Assembly: GCF_040802235.1 (NCBI RefSeq)
Contig: NC_133158.1
Location: forward strand, 38,444,001 to 38,508,000
Length of the DNA: 64,000 nt
DNA from: Manis javanica
Taxonomy: Eukaryota; Chordata; Mammalia; Pholidota; Manidae
Reading direction: 5' to 3'
Below are positions 34,130-46,689 of this stretch, in pieces (positions within the stretch are counted from its first letter, which is position 1; each line of letters starts with the position of its first letter). The notes beneath the pieces are model-generated. The model was not told where the DNA came from. It did not search any database and saw only the letters and a program-made list of their open reading frames with translations. The translations under genes and the position numbers were made by a program.

Positions 34130-34735
34130 CTCCACCATTCTTCTCAAGAAGCTGCCTTTGAGCCCCCCATTCCTGCCATCACCCTGTTGGCTCTGCCCCC
34201 AGGTCCCATCTGACCCATCCCATCCCCTTCTCTCCCCCATCTGCCTCTGACCCCCACTGTCCACTCTCTACGCCACAGCTGAACCTTCCTACCCTTTCAG
34301 CAGACTAGGCCTCTTCTCACCTAGAACCTGCCAACACGCCCCGGCCCACTCGTCATCGGGTCCCACCGCCTCCTCCTCCTCGTGGCCATCCCCCCGCCGT
34401 CTGTGGGGCCATGCAGGTCCCTGTTCAGATCCCTCTGCTCAGCCCTAGACTGCCTGGCACAGCGTGGTTCCCCTCAGAGGCGCCTCCCTGGCTGCCTGGG
34501 TCAAAGAGCCACTCTAAACTCAGGCCCGTTCCCTCATCATCCTCATTCCTCCTGGTGTTTACCTGGCCTGAAACCAGCCTGTATTTATTTATCCACTTGC
34601 TCTTCTAGAATATCTGCTCCACCACAGGACAGGCTCCGTGGGCCTGTCTGTTTCCTGTTTTCACCTCCTGAGTCTAGGACAGGGCCTGGCACACAGTAGG
34701 TGCTCAGTAAACACCAGTTGAATTAATTAGTGCAT
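34130..34735 (+). mobile_element. L2 LINE 3' end
   Basis: The last 170 bases are clear: an aggacaggctccgtgggcct segment, gacagggcctggcacacagt, then aggtgctcagtaaacaccag and a gttgaattaatt end, the L2 3' terminus. The upstream pyrimidine-rich part from 34130 fits the L2 ORF end, with less certainty. Confidence 0.75.
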
Positions 34736-34739
34736 TGGC

Positions 34740-36618
34740 TGTTTCCTTTCTTTAATTCTAGCCCTCCTGAGGGGCAGTGCAGGGGTTTGCAGGGACCAGT
34801 CCCCAGAGGTTTTCTGGGGTGGGAAGATTTACTAGGAATGCATAGACCCTGTGGCTAATCTAGAGGAGGAACCTCATGCACCTCACACGGGGGCACCTAT
34901 AGGAAGGACAGCAGCGACACCCTTTCCATCTGCTAATGCACAGCCCAGTGTGGGTGCGGAGACCCAGCCCCATCACTCATGGGGAGCTGGCATGGGAAGC
35001 CATTAACCGACTTTGGACCTGGCATGGCCATGGTCCTGGGCAGTTTGAGGACTAAGACACTGATGAGACAGCTGATGCAAAAGAGGCCAGCGGGCTGAGG
35101 GCAGGGGCCCACCTGAGGACAGGACTAGATACTTCTCTGGCTTTAGCTTTCCTGGCATGTATAGGCATCTACGGCATGGAAGGTGTGAATTAGGGAAGGT
35201 TTAGCTTTCTCCCCAGAATGTGGAGGGGAGGGGAGCTTGGTTGGTGCCTAGTGGTGGACTCACAGATGCAGGGCAACGCCAAGCAAACAGCGGGTTGGTC
35301 AGCCATGGGATGTGGACCTCGCTTCTTGGTGCTGCCAAGAGCCGGGGCAGCAGGTCCCTGTGCATCTCTAACACCCCTGTGGAGGCGGCTGTTGGCACAG
35401 GCTTGCTGTGTGACCGCATCCCAGAGTAGCTGGCCACAGGTTGGTGGCAAGGTCCTGGAAGCAAACGTCGCCCCTGGGCAGCAGCCATGATCTGGAGGTG
35501 GGAGGCAGAGCAGGCTCAGGGCAGCGTGGGGGCTGGGGAGAGTCTGGGCACAGGCTGCCCTCCACACTCTGGGCTGCAATTGGGGGACATGCAAGATCCT
35601 GTGTTTATAGTTCACTTATTCACCAGTGGGTGTCCGACGAGATTTGACAATTTAAAATAATCCTCTTCCCAAGTTTCTACGTTATTTTTGTTCGATGCTG
35701 GCAAATTTCCTTCTGTTCTCTCCTTGGTTATTCATTCTGTGTGGGCTCCTGTCTTTATTCTTTCCCCCTTTAACTCCTCTACAGACCTGTTCTGGGTATT
35801 TCTTGAACCTCTCTTCCTTTTTTAGCTGCCCCCACTTTCGGCTGTGTCAGTTCATGTTTGCAGCTTCCGGGGATCATTCACCTGGGTCTTCTGCATGTTT
35901 CATATTTTTGCCCTCATTTAAAAAAATCCATGGCCTGGTCTTGTTTCAAGACTCCCTTTTATTTCCCCCACAGTAGGTCTCAGCCGTCTTGCAGAACCTC
36001 CTCATGCGCCTCATAGAGACCCACCTGAAGGGCTGGCGACACCTGCTTCTTCCTGCATGGAAGTTTGCAGGACCCGGGGGCTTCCTTTCCCTCTACAGGA
36101 TCCCCAAACTGAATTTCCTTTCATTTGTATTATTGCAGAGAGTTTTTGAGTCTCTGGGAGAATGTTCTAGACACAGACTCTGTCATCCTCTCTTAAGCTA
36201 GCGGCCCGGACAAGGTGGCGCTGGAGAAGGATGGAAATAACGTTTTCTTCTTGGCTGAAAAAAACTGTAGTAGTACAGAATGAAGGAACTGTATGGCAAT
36301 TGTACAGAACGGTTTTGAAGCAGCTCTGTCAAACGGCTACATTAAAATATAAAAACAATATATAATTTTAAATGACCAAGCAATCAGTTGAGGAGCCATC
36401 GCTAACCCTTCCAGCCTCTGGGCCTGGGCACCACGGAAACATTCCGGTGGGCATTTCCCGAGCCTTGGCGTGGAGCGGCACTTCCCCTGCCTGGCAGCAA
36501 TCTAGAGCACACAGAGCAGAAGTTTGATAGCCTTCACCACATAAAATGATGAATGATAAGCTATAGAAAGAATTCTTAAAAATCAGTGCAAAAATAAGCA
36601 AAAAAAAAAGCTGCACCC
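34740..36618. other. Intergenic unique sequence
   Basis: No gene is supported. A short GC-rich patch at 36198-36230 (gcggcccggacaaggtggcg) leads into AT-rich sequence ending in an A-rich stretch near 36360. This could be a retrocopy fragment but was not recognised. Nothing else stands out. Confidence 0.45.
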
Positions 36619-36623
36619 TAATC

Positions 36624-36735
36624 AGAAATAATTTTTTTATTGAGCTACAATGGACATATAACAAATATTAGTTTCAGGTGTGCCACATAATGACTCAATA
36701 TTTGTATATATGGTGAAATGATTAGAAATAATTTT
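36624..36735 (-). mobile_element. 88-bp 5'-truncated L1 3' end with target-site duplication
   Basis: The target duplication AGAAATAATTTT is at 36624-36635 and 36724-36735. Between them lies a T-run followed by the reverse complement of an L1 3' terminus (a gtttcaggtgtgccacataa segment, then a tatttgtatatatggtgaa stretch). It is a minus-strand insertion reduced to the last roughly 90 bases plus a poly(A) seen as poly(T). Confidence 0.85.
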
Positions 36736-37104
36736 AAAGAATGAGAAGACCTGGAGGGCCAGGAAGCAGCAGGCAGGCGTCCTCTGGCTCCCGGGTGGGG
36801 GCCGGGGGTTCCATCCCCGCAGCCTCTGCCGCTGGGTTTGTCCTCCTGCACTAGAATGCGCCCCTGCTTGTCCCTTCGGCCTTATCTCTCCCTCTGAGAG
36901 CCTCGTCAGGATGTGGGGCAGGGAAGTTCGCAGCCCCAGAGCTTGGAAGGCTGAAGTAGAAATCAGTTGACCTTCCCAACACAGAGGGAATAATAAAACG
37001 AGTGTCACTTCCATAGAAAGAAGATCTGAGCAAGCTATAGCCCTGGATTAATAACCCACACTTGTTACATTAAAAAAGCAGGCTGAATGTGGCCATAACG
37101 AATC

Positions 37105-37860
37105 AAGTGAGAACTGGTGGCTTGTTTTAAATTCACGCTCATGATTATGAGTGAGGGTGAGCCTGTTTTCACATGCAGGGTTCGTTTTACTTTTTCTTCT
37201 GTGAATTGCCTGTTTGATCTTTACCCATTTCCTAATTACCTCTTCCTTGCTGAGGTTTATGCAGCCCAGGTATTCACCATTTGCACATTCCATCTATAGT
37301 AGATATTTTTCGGTCTGTAATTAGTTTTTTGTTTAAGGCTCCTCCATTTAGTTGTTTCATACTCAAGTCTGCTGGTCATTTATCTTCTGTTTTTAGGTTT
37401 CCTTTCTTAGGAAAGCCTTTTCCACCACATGCTTTAAAACATATCCTTCCTTATTTGGTTCTAAAATGTTCATAACCTTTTTATGTTTAGCTCTTTAATA
37501 CACCTGGAGTTCATTCTTGCAAATGGTGTGAAGAAGATTAACCTTATTGGTTTCAAAAAGGGGAGTTTCTCCCAAAGCATTTGCTGATCCTCCAACCTTT
37601 CAGCTCTGGTTTGAAATTCTGCTTCTGTCACATAACACATTTCCACATAAACATAAATCTGTTTCTGAATTTTCCGTATTAATTGCTGAAGTCTTTGGGG
37701 GCTTTTCAAAAATGCCTTAAGTATTCCGAAACGTTTTCTCTTTCTGATGAAATATCAAGTCAGCTTCTCAAATTTCAGTATTCTGTTGAGATTTTCATTG
37801 AAATTGGGCTGAATTTATAGACATTTTTCAGACAGAAAAAAAATAAAGTTATTTTAATGT
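37105..37860 (-). mobile_element. Old L1M LINE ORF2 remnant
   Basis: Antisense ORF2 order: a gtgaattgcctgtttgatct segment, a taggaaagccttttccacca segment, a ttcattcttgcaaatggtgt segment, and a ttttcattgaaattgggctg segment. Very diverged. Confidence 0.7.
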
Positions 37861-37869
37861 GTGGAGAAC

Positions 37870-39490
37870 AAAGTTTCAGAAGGTTTGTTTTTAGATGGTA
37901 TTAAGAAGTCCTCCCTGCAAAGCTGTCAGGCCTGGGGGCCTTGGGGTCAAGCTGGGGAACTGCAGCAGCACCATGCGGCTGCTGCCCATTCAGCACTGAC
38001 CCAGCCCCACTCCGCCCAGCAGTGAGGGGACTGCAGGCCTCACCTCAGCAGCTGCATGTGGGCCAGTGGCCGGCAGGGAGGCCTCTGCTCTGGGGCCTCT
38101 GGACTCTGTGCCCTGGGCATCACGTCCTCCCAAGTTCACAGGCAGCCGTGGGCAGGGCACCTGCACTCCCAGTGGGGCTGAGGAGGGGGTAAGCGCACCA
38201 GGAGGCGAGGCAGTCAGCCCCGGCACCCTCTCACCACCACTAAGTGACTGGAGTTGGTCTGGCTTGCTGGGGAAATGATTATTACGTTCATTATTCGCAG
38301 GTGAACGAATTCAAACCCACAGCCTGATGGAGCCTGGGTTTCCTCAGAGGGACCTATGCTCCCCCTTTTGCCATTTTACATGTCTCCGATAGATGGATTT
38401 CTTAATGTTTTGGTTTAATCAACTCAGTCTTAACCATTCGAATAGCCTGTTTAGCCTCATTTAAGCAATCATAACTATGAAAGCATGGGTTTGATATGTC
38501 ATATGCTGTATTTCTATAGACATTAAAATAAAACGTAACTATCAAAAGGTGATGTGCTTGTCATCTGCCACCTCAAATCCTTTTTGGCCACCACTGGTGG
38601 CTCTTCTGGCCGATGCTTGTGGAGAGACAGGACATGGTGCCGGGAACTACAGACTTCGCTGCTCTCTCTGGCTCTGCCTTGACCTTTCCAGTGGCCTAGT
38701 GGGAGGGGTCTCAGTGTTGATGCCTTGTTACTGTCTTGTGGTATTAAGAGTCTGCTCAGGACAATAAACACATCCCCTTGTGGCCACAAACCTGCTCGTT
38801 TCTTCTGAGCAGTTTCCTATGAAACAGACCCTCCTGGTGACAGAGTCCTAGTAGGAAATCCGGGTTCTGGAGTGAGCTAGAGTTATCTGTGGCTCTGGAC
38901 CGATGAGTGTCCTTATTTCTGTAGCTCCCGTGAGAGGCCTGGGAGGAAACAGCCAGGTGAGGTTACCGTGGGGGGTGGGGGATGGGGCGGGAAGTGAGCA
39001 CACAAGGCAGCTTGCTGGCAGGACTAGAGCTGTCCCACCAGGACGGGACTCCCTGACTGGTGATGGGAGGTGAGTGAGGACCCAGGAAGGTTAGGCCTCT
39101 TCAAAGCATTTCCTCCTGGACACCCAGATAGCCTTTGGACTCTGGTGCTCCGGCCTGCAGCCTGAACCTAAAGGAACTCTGTCTTGTGCCAGGCCTAGCA
39201 CGGAGAGCAAGCCTCAATATAGAGAAGTGAGTGAGCTTGGTGCTCACTCAGACCCTCTCCCTCAAACTAGGGAGGGAAAGGGGGCCCTGATGAGATAGGG
39301 CTTTGGTGGGGATCGTACATCAGCAAGAAGCTCAGACTCTCCTGGTCCTCAGGCTCTGGGCTCCAAACCCAGGACTGGGCTGCAGTCCCCAGCCACTGGC
39401 CCAGGCCAACCCCAGGACTCCCAAATGACAGTGGTCACCACCACGGCCATACAGGGGGGAACTAAAGCTGTTGGAAACGTGCAGTAGGTG
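37870..39490. other. Intergenic unique sequence
   Basis: No gene is supported. Bases 37930-38260 are GC-rich. Bases 38270-38530 are AT-rich, repeat-free and contain an AATAAA at about 38527. The rest is ordinary single-copy DNA. Confidence 0.45.
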
Positions 39491-39499
39491 TCATGCAAA

Positions 39500-42125
39500 G
39501 TAGGCCAGAAAGACATTTTTTAAATATGGGAAAATACAGTATAGAATGCTAAACTAACATACTTAAAAACCTTAAAACAATGAATACTTTTCTAAGAATT
39601 GTCAAGTAGCAAAAGTGACTCAAGAGGTAAAAACAGCACAGAAGAAATTTCACTTATATCCAAGTCTCAAATAAAATATTAGCAAAACACAGGTAACAGA
39701 ATATGAAAAGAATCCACAATGACAAAAAAGAAAAGGTTTATGCAAGCAATGTAGGCATGGATCATCAACAAAATCCATCGGTACAATTTATTAGACTATT
39801 AGGCAAAATGAGAAAGTATCACCTTGAAAGTTGCCCAAGAAGTATTCATATTATTTAATACCATGTTCAAGACAAAAAACTTTAACTGATTAGGAATAAA
39901 AGAAAATATCCTTAATGAAAAAAAAGAAAAGAATTTTATCAGAACCCAACAGAAATCACTGTACTTTTAGGGAAACATTCAAATGGGGCCATAAATGCCT
40001 TTGAGAATCTGTTGGAGAACCTGGACACTATCCCCACAAAAATAAACATGTGGGCATAGATTTAACATTTTGTACAGATTTTCAAGGAGATTATGGGCTG
40101 CTTGAAGTAGATTTATAGACCCTGGCTCTGAATTATAGGAGCATGAGCCAGAGTAACGGGTATGAGTTATACATACAGTTCTGGATTGAAATCCAAACTG
40201 AAAAGGAAGAAGTAAAACCTTTTCCTTGCCAATTACATGATCTTGTACATAGAAAAGCCTAAGGAACTTACTAAAAAACTATTAGAACTAATTCATGAAT
40301 TCAGCAAGGTTGTAGGATCCAAGGTAAATATATAAAAGTTAATTGTATTTCTTTATACTTGTAATGAACATTCTGAAAATGAAATTACGAAAACATTCCA
40401 TTTTCAATGACACCAAAAGAATAGAATACTTAGGCATAAATTTAACAAAAAATGGAAAGCATATACTCTGAAAACTATAAAGTTCCATTGAAAGAAATTA
40501 AAGATCAAAATAAAAAGGAAGACATCCCATTTTCATGGGTTGGAAGACTCAATATGATTATGATAGTAATATTCCCCACATTGGTCTAACTCATCCCTGG
40601 GTTCTTTGTAGAGATTGACAAGCTGATCCAAAAATTGATGTAGAGATTCAAGTGATTCAGAATAGGCAATATTAAAAAAGAAGAACACAGTTAAAGGATT
40701 CACAGCTCCTTGTTTCAAAACTTACTGCATACTTGCAGTAATCAGGCAGCATGGCACTGGCATAAGGGTAGACATATAGATGAATGGAATAGAATCAAGA
40801 GTCCAGAAATAAACCCATGTATTTCTGGTCAACAAATTTTTAACATGAGTCTCACATCCATTCAATGGGGAAAGACTAATTAATCTCTTGAACAAATGAT
40901 GCTCAGACAACTGGATAGGCTCATGCAAAAGAGGGAAGTTGGGCCCTTACACCATGCCATATATAAAAATTAACTAGAAATGGATCAAAGACCTAAATTT
41001 GAGTACCAAAACTATAAAACCTTAAGAAAAAACACAGGAGTAAATCTTCATGACCTCAGATCCGCAATGGATTTTTAGATATGATATAAACAACAAAAGA
41101 AAAAACTGGATAAACTGGATTTCAAAATTAAAAACATTTATGTTTCAAAGGACACTCTCAAAACAAAAAGACAACCCACAGAATGGAACAATACTTGCAA
41201 ATCAGACATCTGAAAAAGGTTTTGTATCTAGAATACATAGAGAACACTTACAACTCAATAAAAAGAGATAACCCAACTTAAAAATGGGCAAAAGATCTGA
41301 ATAAACATTTCTCCAAAGAAGATAAACAAATGGCCACTAAGCTCAATGTCACTCAATCAATCCCTTGATTCTCAAGGAGATGCAAATCAAGACCACAGTG
41401 AGATACTATTTCCCACTCACTAGAATGACCACAATCAAAAAAGTCAGGTAACAAGTGTGAGAGAGGATGTGGAGAAACTGGAACCTTTATACACTGTTGG
41501 TGAAATGTAAAGTGGGGCAGGCTTTGTGGAAAGCAGCCTGGCAGAGCCTCAAGGAATTAGAGTTACCATTTGCCTCAGCAGTTCCATTTCCAAGAGAACT
41601 GAAATACTTCAACATAAAAGCTCATACACAAATGTTCATAGCAGCATTATTCATGATATCCAAATGGTGAAATGCAAATCAGGGAAATGCAAATCAACTC
41701 AAATGCCCATTAAATGATGGATGGATAAACAAAATGTGGTTTTTCCATACAATAGAGTGTTATTTGGGCATGAAAAGAATGAATTATTGATACATGCTAC
41801 AACATGATTGAACCTTGACAACATTATGCTCATCAAAAGGAAGCTAAGGACAGAAGACCATGTATTATATGATCCCATTTGTATGGAATGTCCAAAATAG
41901 GTAAACATAGAGACAGAAAGCAGATGAGTTGTCTGGGGCTGACATGTGAATAGTGGATTGGGAGCTCGTTGGTGGTACAGGGCTCTTAGGAGGTGAAAAT
42001 GTGCAGTAATTGAATACTGTCACAACTTCATGAATATCCTGAAAACCACTGCATTATATACACTTTACATGGCTGAGTTGTATGGTATGTGAACTGCATC
42101 TCAATAAAGTCATTATTACACAGAT
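39500..42125 (+). mobile_element. L1M LINE, 2.6 kb, 5'-truncated
   Basis: The longest sense L1 of the window. ORF2 order is recognisable: a ttttccttgccaattacatg segment (RT region, about 40220), tgggttggaagactcaatat (40537), an aatcaggcagcatggcactg segment (40739), the gagagaggatgtggagaaac segment (41459), and a agcattattcatgatatcca segment (41643). It ends with a ctgcatctcaataaagtcat type 3' terminus. Stops occur throughout, so no frame exceeds about 75 codons. Confidence 0.85.
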
Positions 42126-42239
42126 AAGTGTACAAAAACTCACATGAGGAAAACAGTAACAATAAGCTGACTGAGGACATAAAAAGACCTCAATAAGCAG
42201 TGATTTTCCTGATTGCTGGAGAAGGAGACTCAGCATTTT

Positions 42240-43215
42240 ACAGCTAGTAATTTCTTTCAAATTAACCTACAAACTCATCTCAACTTCAGTCAAAATTCTC
42301 ATGGAGTTTTATTTGGAATTTGATAGATTTGTTCTAAATTTCATGAGAAGGAATACATGTTAAGGAACAGTGTAGACATTTTTTGTTAGCATATTTTTTG
42401 GAAATTGAGGTATGTACAATACAATGCACAAATGTTCAGGTACACATCAATGAATTTTGACATGTGTATACCTACATTCATATAACCATAGCCCAGATCA
42501 AGATGTCAAATGTTCTCACTGACTTTTTTCTCCTGTCACCTATTTCACTCACACTGTGCACCCCTTCTCTCTGGCAACTGCCAGTCTGTTCTGTGTATCT
42601 ATGAATCTATTTCTGTTTTGCTTGTGTTTTCTTTTTTAGATTCCACACATAAGTGAAATCATATGATATGTTTCTTTCTCTGAGCATAGACATTTTTGAA
42701 ACAAAGAGCAATGAGTTGTCTCCACAAATGTATTATAGAGGTGCAAGGATTAAAAGAATCCTGCAGGATGCAGGAAAAAGCTGACAAACACAAAAGTAAA
42801 CAGAGAAACAAGAACCAGCCTCGTGCACACATAGGCCTTACGTAAATGGTAAAAGTGGCATTCCACATCAGTGCAATGGATCAGTTAGTAAATGATGTTA
42901 GGGGCTCCGGGGCCAAAATCCTAAGTTAGATTTCTTCCAGAAGAATTAAATATTAAGATGTGAAAAATAAAACTTTAAAGGAATTGCATGAAAACACTTC
43001 TATAAACTTGGCATGGGGAAGGCCCTTCTCAGCCAGCCGGAAAGGAAAGAAAGTTGGATGGATTCGTCCACATAAAAACCAAAATTTCCACATGGCAAAA
43101 GGCCTTAAAATACAGTTAAATGATGAAATAAAAATGAGTTTCACAATTTCAACATTTAAGAGTATTTTGAGCTCTGGACTATCTAAAGTACTCTCCAATT
43201 CAATAAAAAAAAGAT
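42240..43215 (+). mobile_element. L1M ORF2 remnant interrupted by an antisense L1
   Basis: Sense ORF2 sequence lies at 42240-42384 and resumes at about 42698-43215 (a acattttgaaac type junction, then an ataaaaaccaaaatttccac segment at 43073). The middle block at 42385-42686 is a separate antisense insertion. Confidence 0.65.
42373..42697 (-). mobile_element. Nested antisense L1 fragment with target-site duplication
   Basis: The 11-bp duplication TAGACATTTTT flanks it (42373-42383 and 42687-42697). The insert begins with T-rich sequence and reads as the reverse complement of an L1 3' region (a cagtctgttctgtgtatcta segment, then attccacacataagtgaaat). It interrupts the host L1M cleanly. Confidence 0.75.
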
Positions 43216-43339
43216 AGCCACCCTTCGAATACCATCCATCCCTGTTTCTGCCATCGCAGGACTTCGAGGTTGTTGTTTAGGTGATGCATCTGAAAGATTT
43301 CAGCAGGACAGGTGCTCCTTCCCTTGGGGCAGTGGAGAC

Positions 43340-44060
43340 CATGAGGTGGGGTCCCGGCAGGAAGGAACAGGTGGCCCGGTAAGGCTGGGGGGTGTCTCAT
43401 GGCGGGGTGCAGACCCAGCGAGGCCCCGGGGCTGCTGCCGGGGTCTCAGCGCTCTGCCCTTTCCTGGTGGCCGGCGCGCTCCTCCAGGCGATCTCTGCAG
43501 GCCCCTTGGTCCCCACAGGCCACTTTCTATGCTTTCTTCAGGAGGCTGAGGGTGAGCTCTTCAAAATGCAAGTCAGATCGGATTTCTCTGAAACCTGGCC
43601 TAGGATTTTACCTAATTTAGCATTACCTAAAAACCTGGCCTTCTGCTTCCTTCCTGTCACCCAGGCCCTTTGGTGACAGATGAGTGCCTTTTCTTCAGAG
43701 ATGCTGTCCCCTCAGTTTCTTCCAGAGAAGAGGACAGGATGTTCTGGGTGGAATAAAGCACAGACAAGAGCTGGGGGTTTCGGTGGCTGCCGGGGAGACT
43801 TGGGAAACCTTTCGAACAATCCTCCTGCCTCCAGCACTGTTCGCACTCCCGCGGGAGCCCAGGTCTCTCCCCTGTTGGGTGCCAAGCACTGTGGAACGAC
43901 CAGCGCCAGCACCCTTTGCCCTCCTCACAGCGGCTTGGCCTCGGCATTGCCGGGGAGGCTGCTGGCGGGCCACTGAGCAGCGGCTGCAGTTCTCATCACG
44001 CTGGCACGTGGCCGGGCCCCACCAGCGTTGCCCCAGCGATGTCTGCGATGGGGAACCTGT
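43340..44060. other. GC-rich, moderately CpG-rich unique block with GRE-like site
   Basis: Two CpG-richer patches (43355-43510 and 43930-44050, each with about a dozen CpGs) enclose a palindromic GRE-like site at 43731-43745. No recognised repeat lies inside. Open frames of up to 190 codons occur on both strands and have no recognisable domain. It could be a distal enhancer or a non-coding RNA promoter. Confidence 0.4.
43731..43745. promoter_or_regulatory. Glucocorticoid-response-element-like palindrome
   Basis: AGGACAGGATGTTCT differs by one base from the AGAACAnnnTGTTCT consensus bound by glucocorticoid, mineralocorticoid, androgen and progesterone receptors. KLF15 is an established direct glucocorticoid-receptor target. 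A link from this site, 35 kb downstream, is inference. Confidence 0.4.
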
Positions 44061-44064
44061 GTCA

Positions 44065-45745
44065 TGTGTGGCTGAATTGTTGCTATTGACACGAGTACTG
44101 AACTCCACTGAGTTAAAGACAGAAAATGCTTCCCAACACACAGCAAAGAAGGAAAGAGAAGGGAAGGAAGGAGGAGGGAATGCAGGGAGGAAAGGAGGAA
44201 AGGCAGGGGCACTGCTGGGGACATTAAGATGGGTGGCAGGGTGTGGCTCTTCCTGAACACACTGTACCTGTGACCGGGTTGTCCCTTCAGTGCCTTCCTG
44301 AGCCTTTCACTCAAACACCTCTGCCCTCCCCACCCCTTCCAGGGCTGATGTGGCATTCAGGACTCTTCCTGCCCGGTTTTCCCCTCTGCAGTGAAGCACA
44401 TTCTAGCTTAACACTTACCAGCCCACTGGAGGTTGCTGGCCCTCCCCGTGGGGCGTTGGTCCCTTCCTTCCACGGCTGAAGCACCTTGAATCCTGGTGAA
44501 GGAACCAGGGGAGACCAGGAGGTGACCTCCTGGGACACTGAGCGAGTCAGAGTGGACAAAGAGCTGATGGCAAGTGCTAAGGGCCAATTCCTGGTGTCTG
44601 CACACACCCACTTGGGATGGGGGCCCAAGGCGGGAGGCAGCGCTGCCATCGTCACACCATCTGCATGCTTGAGTCACGGATCCACTCAGTGCTCCCACGC
44701 CCTGTGAAGGGGGCTGTCTACCGTGCCGTCTCATAGGCAAGAAGGCCGGGGCATGGCCAATGCCCCTCCAGGGGATACTCTCACCCCCATGGTGATCCTG
44801 GGCAAACTGAGGCACCTGCCATGCCTGGCCTAGGAGGGTGGCAGAGCTTTGCATCCAGAGGTCTGACACCACAGGTGGTGCCCCTAACTGGTGCCCTGTT
44901 CAAACCCCTCCAGTGGCCAAAGGGTTGCACCAAGGGATCCCCCAAAAGTTTTGCCAGAGCTGGGGTGCCCTTGTTCTCATCCTGTACTTCTACTCCCCTG
45001 GTCACCCTCAGGCCCTCCAGATGGCCCCCTTCCTCACCTGCCGCAGCTCAAGCCCTACCATTTGCTCTCCTCATGGTGGGTGCCCCCCAGGGCTGAAGCG
45101 AAGCCTTGTAGAGCGAAGCCCTCCATGGCTGCCCCCTGACACAGCATCTCCCACACAGCAGTCACACCCCTCGTTAGGGCCATGATTTCGCCACATCCTT
45201 GAACCATGTGTGTTATTATGTACTTAACCTGTTCTTCAAATCAATCCCCTACTTATATTTATTTAAAAGAAAATAGCAAAGCTCTCCCATAAATGGAAAA
45301 TCAGTGCTTTTAGAATAGAACTTCAAATATTAAAAAAAAAAAAAAGATTAAAACAAACAGAAAAACATTAAAATGTGAAAGAGTCACCCAAGGACCACCT
45401 ACAGTCAGAAACGTTTATTCCTAGCACACATTTATTTGTAACTATTTATGTGGCATGCTGTGAACACTCAACCTTTCAATAATAGGTAGAAACAAAAGAA
45501 AATAGCACAGGATGATGAAAAAATATCAAAGAGGGTTAAAAAAGTGCAGAATAGGAAGATGGCTCTGAAAACGGACTACTGCGGGAGCAGATGAAAATGT
45601 CAGGGAAAACGGCTCATGAGCTGCAGCTTCATGTGACACCCTCCGGACCAGTGCCACCTGCCTTGTTATTAGCAGTTTCTCAAAAGACTTGTGAGTTTGT
45701 ATTCTGATCCTCCTTTTCAAATGGGCTGTCTTTTTGTTCATTCAT
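44065..45745. other. Intergenic, mostly unique
   Basis: Purine-rich at 44135-44205 (a gaaggaaggaggagg type tract). A weak MIR-like stretch occurs at 44655-44760. An (A)14 run lies at about 45331. No gene is supported. Confidence 0.45.
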
Positions 45746-45747
45746 GT

Positions 45748-45842
45748 GGTGTTTGTTTCTCATTCTAGATGTCAACTCCATTAGGGCAGGGGGCCTCTCT
45801 GTATTTATTGGTTTTTCACAGTTACTGGATGAATGTGGCAAG
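45748..45842 (+). repeat. L2 LINE 3' fragment
   Basis: A ctagatgtcaactccattag segment followed by a ggcagggggcctctctg stretch resembles the sense L2 3' end. Confidence 0.5.
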
Positions 45843-45989
45843 TTTCATTTTTTCCTGTGTTGCTGAGAAGTTGGAAGGGGTACTGTCAGAGCTGCTAGAC
45901 AGAGTCCATTTCTCCAGAGAAGATCTGTTTGTATTTATTGACACAGAGCAGTTTAAAATCTTTCTCTGGTTAAGTCCACTTACCTTTTC

Positions 45990-46680
45990 CCTTATTGTTT
46001 TAATCTCTGGTTTCATGTTTACTAAGCTCTCTCTTACCCCCAAGATTACAAAAATATTCACCAAAATATCCTTCCAGTGTTTTTATGGTTTCATTTTACA
46101 TTTAAATATTTAATCTATCTAGAACAAGAAATGGGAATCTAACTTTATTTAATTTCAAGGGGATGGCTGTTGGCCCAAATGGTTTGTTGCAAAAAGTCTA
46201 TGCTTTCCCCACAGATGTGAAAGGTCATCTTTTCACGTATTAAATGTTTATATAACGTTGAGTTGACATGTAGATTTTCTCGTCTTTTGCTTTGTATTTT
46301 TGCATCAGGAATTCAATGTTTAAAAGATTTTAGCTTTCGTATCCGATAATTCCATTCCTCCACCCACTTGTTTTCCTTTTCAAATATTTCTTGCCAGCAA
46401 GCGGACGTTTTCCACCTCAGGCCTTCCTATGCAGGGACACATCACATCTCTCCATTGACTAAACCGTTTGTGTTTCTCAGGTACGGGTTGGAGTCTCCTG
46501 ACCTGTGTGTGTTTCCTTATTTAATTTATTCCTAAGATTCCTAATTTCTCGTTGAATTGTGAATGGGATCTTTTTTCCCAATATATTTTGTTACAGTTAT
46601 TTTGGGAAGTTTGGCAAGCCGCAAAGATTTGTGTATTTATTTTGTAACTGGCTGACGAGCTGAATTCCCCCCTCAGTTAG
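45990..46680 (-). mobile_element. Old L1M LINE ORF2 remnant
   Basis: Antisense order: a ttttatggtttcattttaca segment, ttaatctatctagaacaaga, later a tttaatttattcctaagatt segment and a tttgtaactggctgacgag stretch. Confidence 0.7.
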
Positions 46681-46689
46681 AATAGCTCT

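Noticed and set aside
37449-37458. CArG box CCTTATTTGG
   Set aside because: It lies within a decayed antisense L1M; a chance match is more likely than an SRF site.
43684-44256. 190-codon plus-strand frame in GC-rich DNA
   Set aside because: The opposite strand is open too, composition is that of random GC-rich sequence, and no domain or splice sites are evident.
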